Shown: positions 5,903-6,707 of the stretch, piece by piece | How positions within the stretch are numbered: position 1 is the stretch's first letter | Layout: every line of letters begins with the position of its first letter | Origin: an uncultured Gemmatimonadota bacterium | Lineage (GTDB): Bacteria > Gemmatimonadota > Gemmatimonadetes > Gemmatimonadales > Gemmatimonadaceae | NCBI GenBank assembly: GCA_946479015.1 | Contig: CAMLEQ010000221.1 | Location: 1-6,707, forward strand | Direction: 5' to 3' | DNA length: 6,707 nucleotides | Notes under the pieces: generated by a model | What the model was told of the DNA's origin: nothing | The model's input: the letters and a program-made list of their open reading frames with translations, nothing else | Database searches by the model: none | Position numbers and translations under genes: made by a program

Positions 5903-5949
5903 GCGCGCCATCGAGGGCGCGGCGTCGCCCGCTCGGCGCGCGTGGTCCG

Positions 5950-6429
5950 TCAGTCCTTGTAGGGGTAGTCCGGGTCCATCAGGCGCTCGAGCCGCGCCAC
6001 TTCCTCGGGGCCAGCGATCTGGCGCGCCACGTCGAGGAGCATGGGGCTCAGGTGCTCGCCGTAGCGGAGGAGGCTCACGGCGCGGGAGCGTCGCGAGAGC
6101 AGGAACGCGAGAATCGGCTTGTCGGCCTTCTGCGCGTTGCACCCCGGGCAGGCCAGCACCAGGTTGTCGCGCCGGTCGTACGCGGTCTGGCCGCGGCGCG
6201 GGGTCACGTGATCGAGCGTCATGACGTCCGCCTTGAACCGCCGCTCGCAGTATGCGCAGACCGGGCCGTGGCGGTCGAGCAGCCACTGACGGGTCTCCAC
6301 GTACGCGTTCCTGCTGGTCGGTAGCGAACTGTGCCGCGGCGTTGGATCGGCGGTACGACGACGCGCGCGATGCCTGCGGCTGGAAGTGCTCGGGGACTTC
6401 TGTGCTCTGGAACTTGATCGATTCGGCAT
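5950..6429 (-). CDS. HNH endonuclease
   Basis: 159 residues from the ATG at 6429. The HNH domain spans ~38-110: zinc-type pairs C-A-Y-C (58-61) and C-P-G-C (94-97), L-D-H (72-74) with His74 as the likely general base and Pro77 behind it, and D-N-L-V (88-91) with Asn89, followed by N-A-Q-K (98-101). All core residues are present, so it should be an active metal-dependent nuclease. Its target is unknown; many such single-domain proteins are uncharacterised chromosomal genes. Residues 1-37 are Arg/Ser-rich low complexity and may bind nucleic acid or be partly non-coding. The start is uncertain: there is no Shine-Dalgarno before 6429. A GTG at 6300 has a weak AGGAA upstream but would lose the T-S-R-N segment that normally begins this domain. 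The frame stays open to 6639 but that part looks non-coding. No partner methylase, phage or toxin gene is seen beside it. Confidence 0.82.
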   Translation of the reverse strand: MPNRSSSRAQKSPSTSSRRHRARRRTADPTPRHSSLPTSRNAYVETRQWLLDRHGPVCAYCERRFKADVMTLDHVTPRRGQTAYDRRDNLVLACPGCNAQKADKPILAFLLSRRSRAVSLLRYGEHLSPMLLDVARQIAGPEEVARLERLMDPDYPYKD

Positions 6430-6437
6430 TAGGTGGT

Positions 6438-6460
6438 TCAAAGATAACACTCTGTCAAAG
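6438..6460 (-). promoter_or_regulatory. AT-rich patch with TCAAAG direct repeats and TTGACA, candidate promoter/operator of the HNH gene
   Basis: Bases 6421-6465 drop to about 38% G+C (17 of 45) in a window near 70%. TCAAAG occurs at 6438-6443 and 6455-6460, 17 bp apart. On the minus strand the second copy includes a perfect -35 hexamer TTGACA (6458-6453). The best -10 is only CCTAAT (6433-6428) at a 19-bp spacing and overlaps the proposed ATG, so either the start lies further downstream or this is not a standard sigma-70 promoter. Confidence 0.3.
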
Positions 6461-6534
6461 ACTTTCCACCCCGGGTTCCGGTCACGGCGCGGTATCGGCA
6501 GGTCGGACCCGTCCTGCCTGACTCGCCTGGCGTG

Positions 6535-6579
6535 GGCGCCCCCCGGAGCGGAACATATGATGCATCTCATCGGGGCGCC
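6535..6579. repeat. Inverted repeat flanking an AT-rich palindromic core, with a -10-like TATGAT
   Basis: Arms GGCGCCCC (6535-6542) and GGGGCGCC (6572-6579) are perfect complements, 29 bases apart. The interior holds overlapping palindromes CATATG (6554-6559) and GATGCATC (6559-6566). TATGAT (6556-6561) matches the -10 consensus at five of six positions and could serve the lipoprotein gene at 6632, but no good -35 lies upstream. It lies in the 202-bp divergent gap 6430-6631, whose remaining bases show nothing I can name. Confidence 0.3.
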
Positions 6580-6631
6580 ATGACGCCACGGAGATCCCGG
6601 CCGGCGTCGAACTCTCGTGCGGGGGTCCATC

Positions 6632-6707
6632 ATGTCCATCCGCAGTCGCTCCCTCCCCTGGCTCGCGACCGCGAGCCTCGTGTGCGTCCCGCTCCTCGCC
6701 GCATGCG
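6632..6707 (+). CDS. Lipoprotein signal peptide, gene truncated by the window end
   Basis: An ATG at 6632 follows a G-run (GGGGG, 6621-6625) with a six-base gap. The 25 visible residues have a basic start (R4, R6), a hydrophobic core and a textbook lipobox L-L-A-A-C (21-25), so the precursor should be cleaved before Cys25 and lipidated at the membrane. Nothing of the mature protein is inside the window, so no function can be given. It is divergent from the HNH gene. Confidence 0.7.
   Translation, partial: MSIRSRSLPWLATASLVCVPLLAAC

Noticed and set aside
6386..6583. 65-residue plus-strand frame in the divergent gap
   Set aside because: Antisense to the HNH start and promoter patch, no ribosome binding site, no recognisable features.
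6430..6639. 70-residue N-terminal extension of the HNH protein, including a C-I-I-C pair
   Set aside because: It crosses the AT-rich patch and the inverted repeat, has irregular codon use, and starts inside the ribosome-binding region of the divergent lipoprotein gene.
1..6707. CRISPR arrays, tRNA or rRNA genes, transposase genes, phage attachment sites
   Set aside because: No regularly spaced repeats, cloverleaf-like segment, ribosomal RNA sequence or transposase motif was seen in either strand.

Overview
The window is GC-rich DNA (roughly 70% G+C by eye) with tightly packed genes, GTG starts and many exported proteins. This fits a high-GC Gram-negative soil-type bacterium. The overall style, including signal peptides ending in A-R-A-Q-Q, a CsgG-like secreted protein and several candidate lipoproteins, recalls Gemmatimonadota, but that assignment is an impression and not proven by any marker here.

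Layout. (1) Bases 1-555 hold the 3' part of a Crp/Fnr-family regulator that begins upstream of the window. (2) Bases 551-640 are a short, information-dense intergenic segment. It contains a near-consensus CRP box overlapping the regulator's stop codon, a 9-bp-arm hairpin sharing that box, a C-rich direct repeat whose opposite strand is a G-quadruplex motif, and a small inverted repeat with a five-codon mini-ORF at the next start codon. (3) Bases 640-3323 are a plus-strand run of three genes, probably one transcript: a PhnP/RNase Z-like metallo-beta-lactamase-fold hydrolase, a secreted CsgG-like protein with a TPR-like tail, and an unrecognised secreted two-part protein. (4) Bases 3354-5520 are a convergent minus-strand pair, an exported L,D-transpeptidase-like protein followed one base later by a cytoplasmic group II PLP-dependent decarboxylase. 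(5) Bases 5617-5871 encode a small, very charged protein with an excellent ribosome binding site. (6) Bases 5950-6429 (minus) encode an HNH endonuclease preceded by a conspicuously AT-rich patch. (7) From 6632 on the plus strand a new lipoprotein gene begins and runs off the end.

The most coherent biological story is at the left. A Crp-type regulator whose recognition helix keeps the CRP base-reading residues is followed by a matching TGTGA-N6-TCAC site and then by a metallohydrolase of a fold that includes phosphodiesterases. This could be an autoregulated nucleotide-signal module that also drives two envelope proteins. The DNA site and helix match are seen directly; the ligand, the enzyme's substrate and the regulatory link are inference. 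The rest looks like ordinary chromosomal gene content. I saw no CRISPR array, tRNA, rRNA or insertion sequence.
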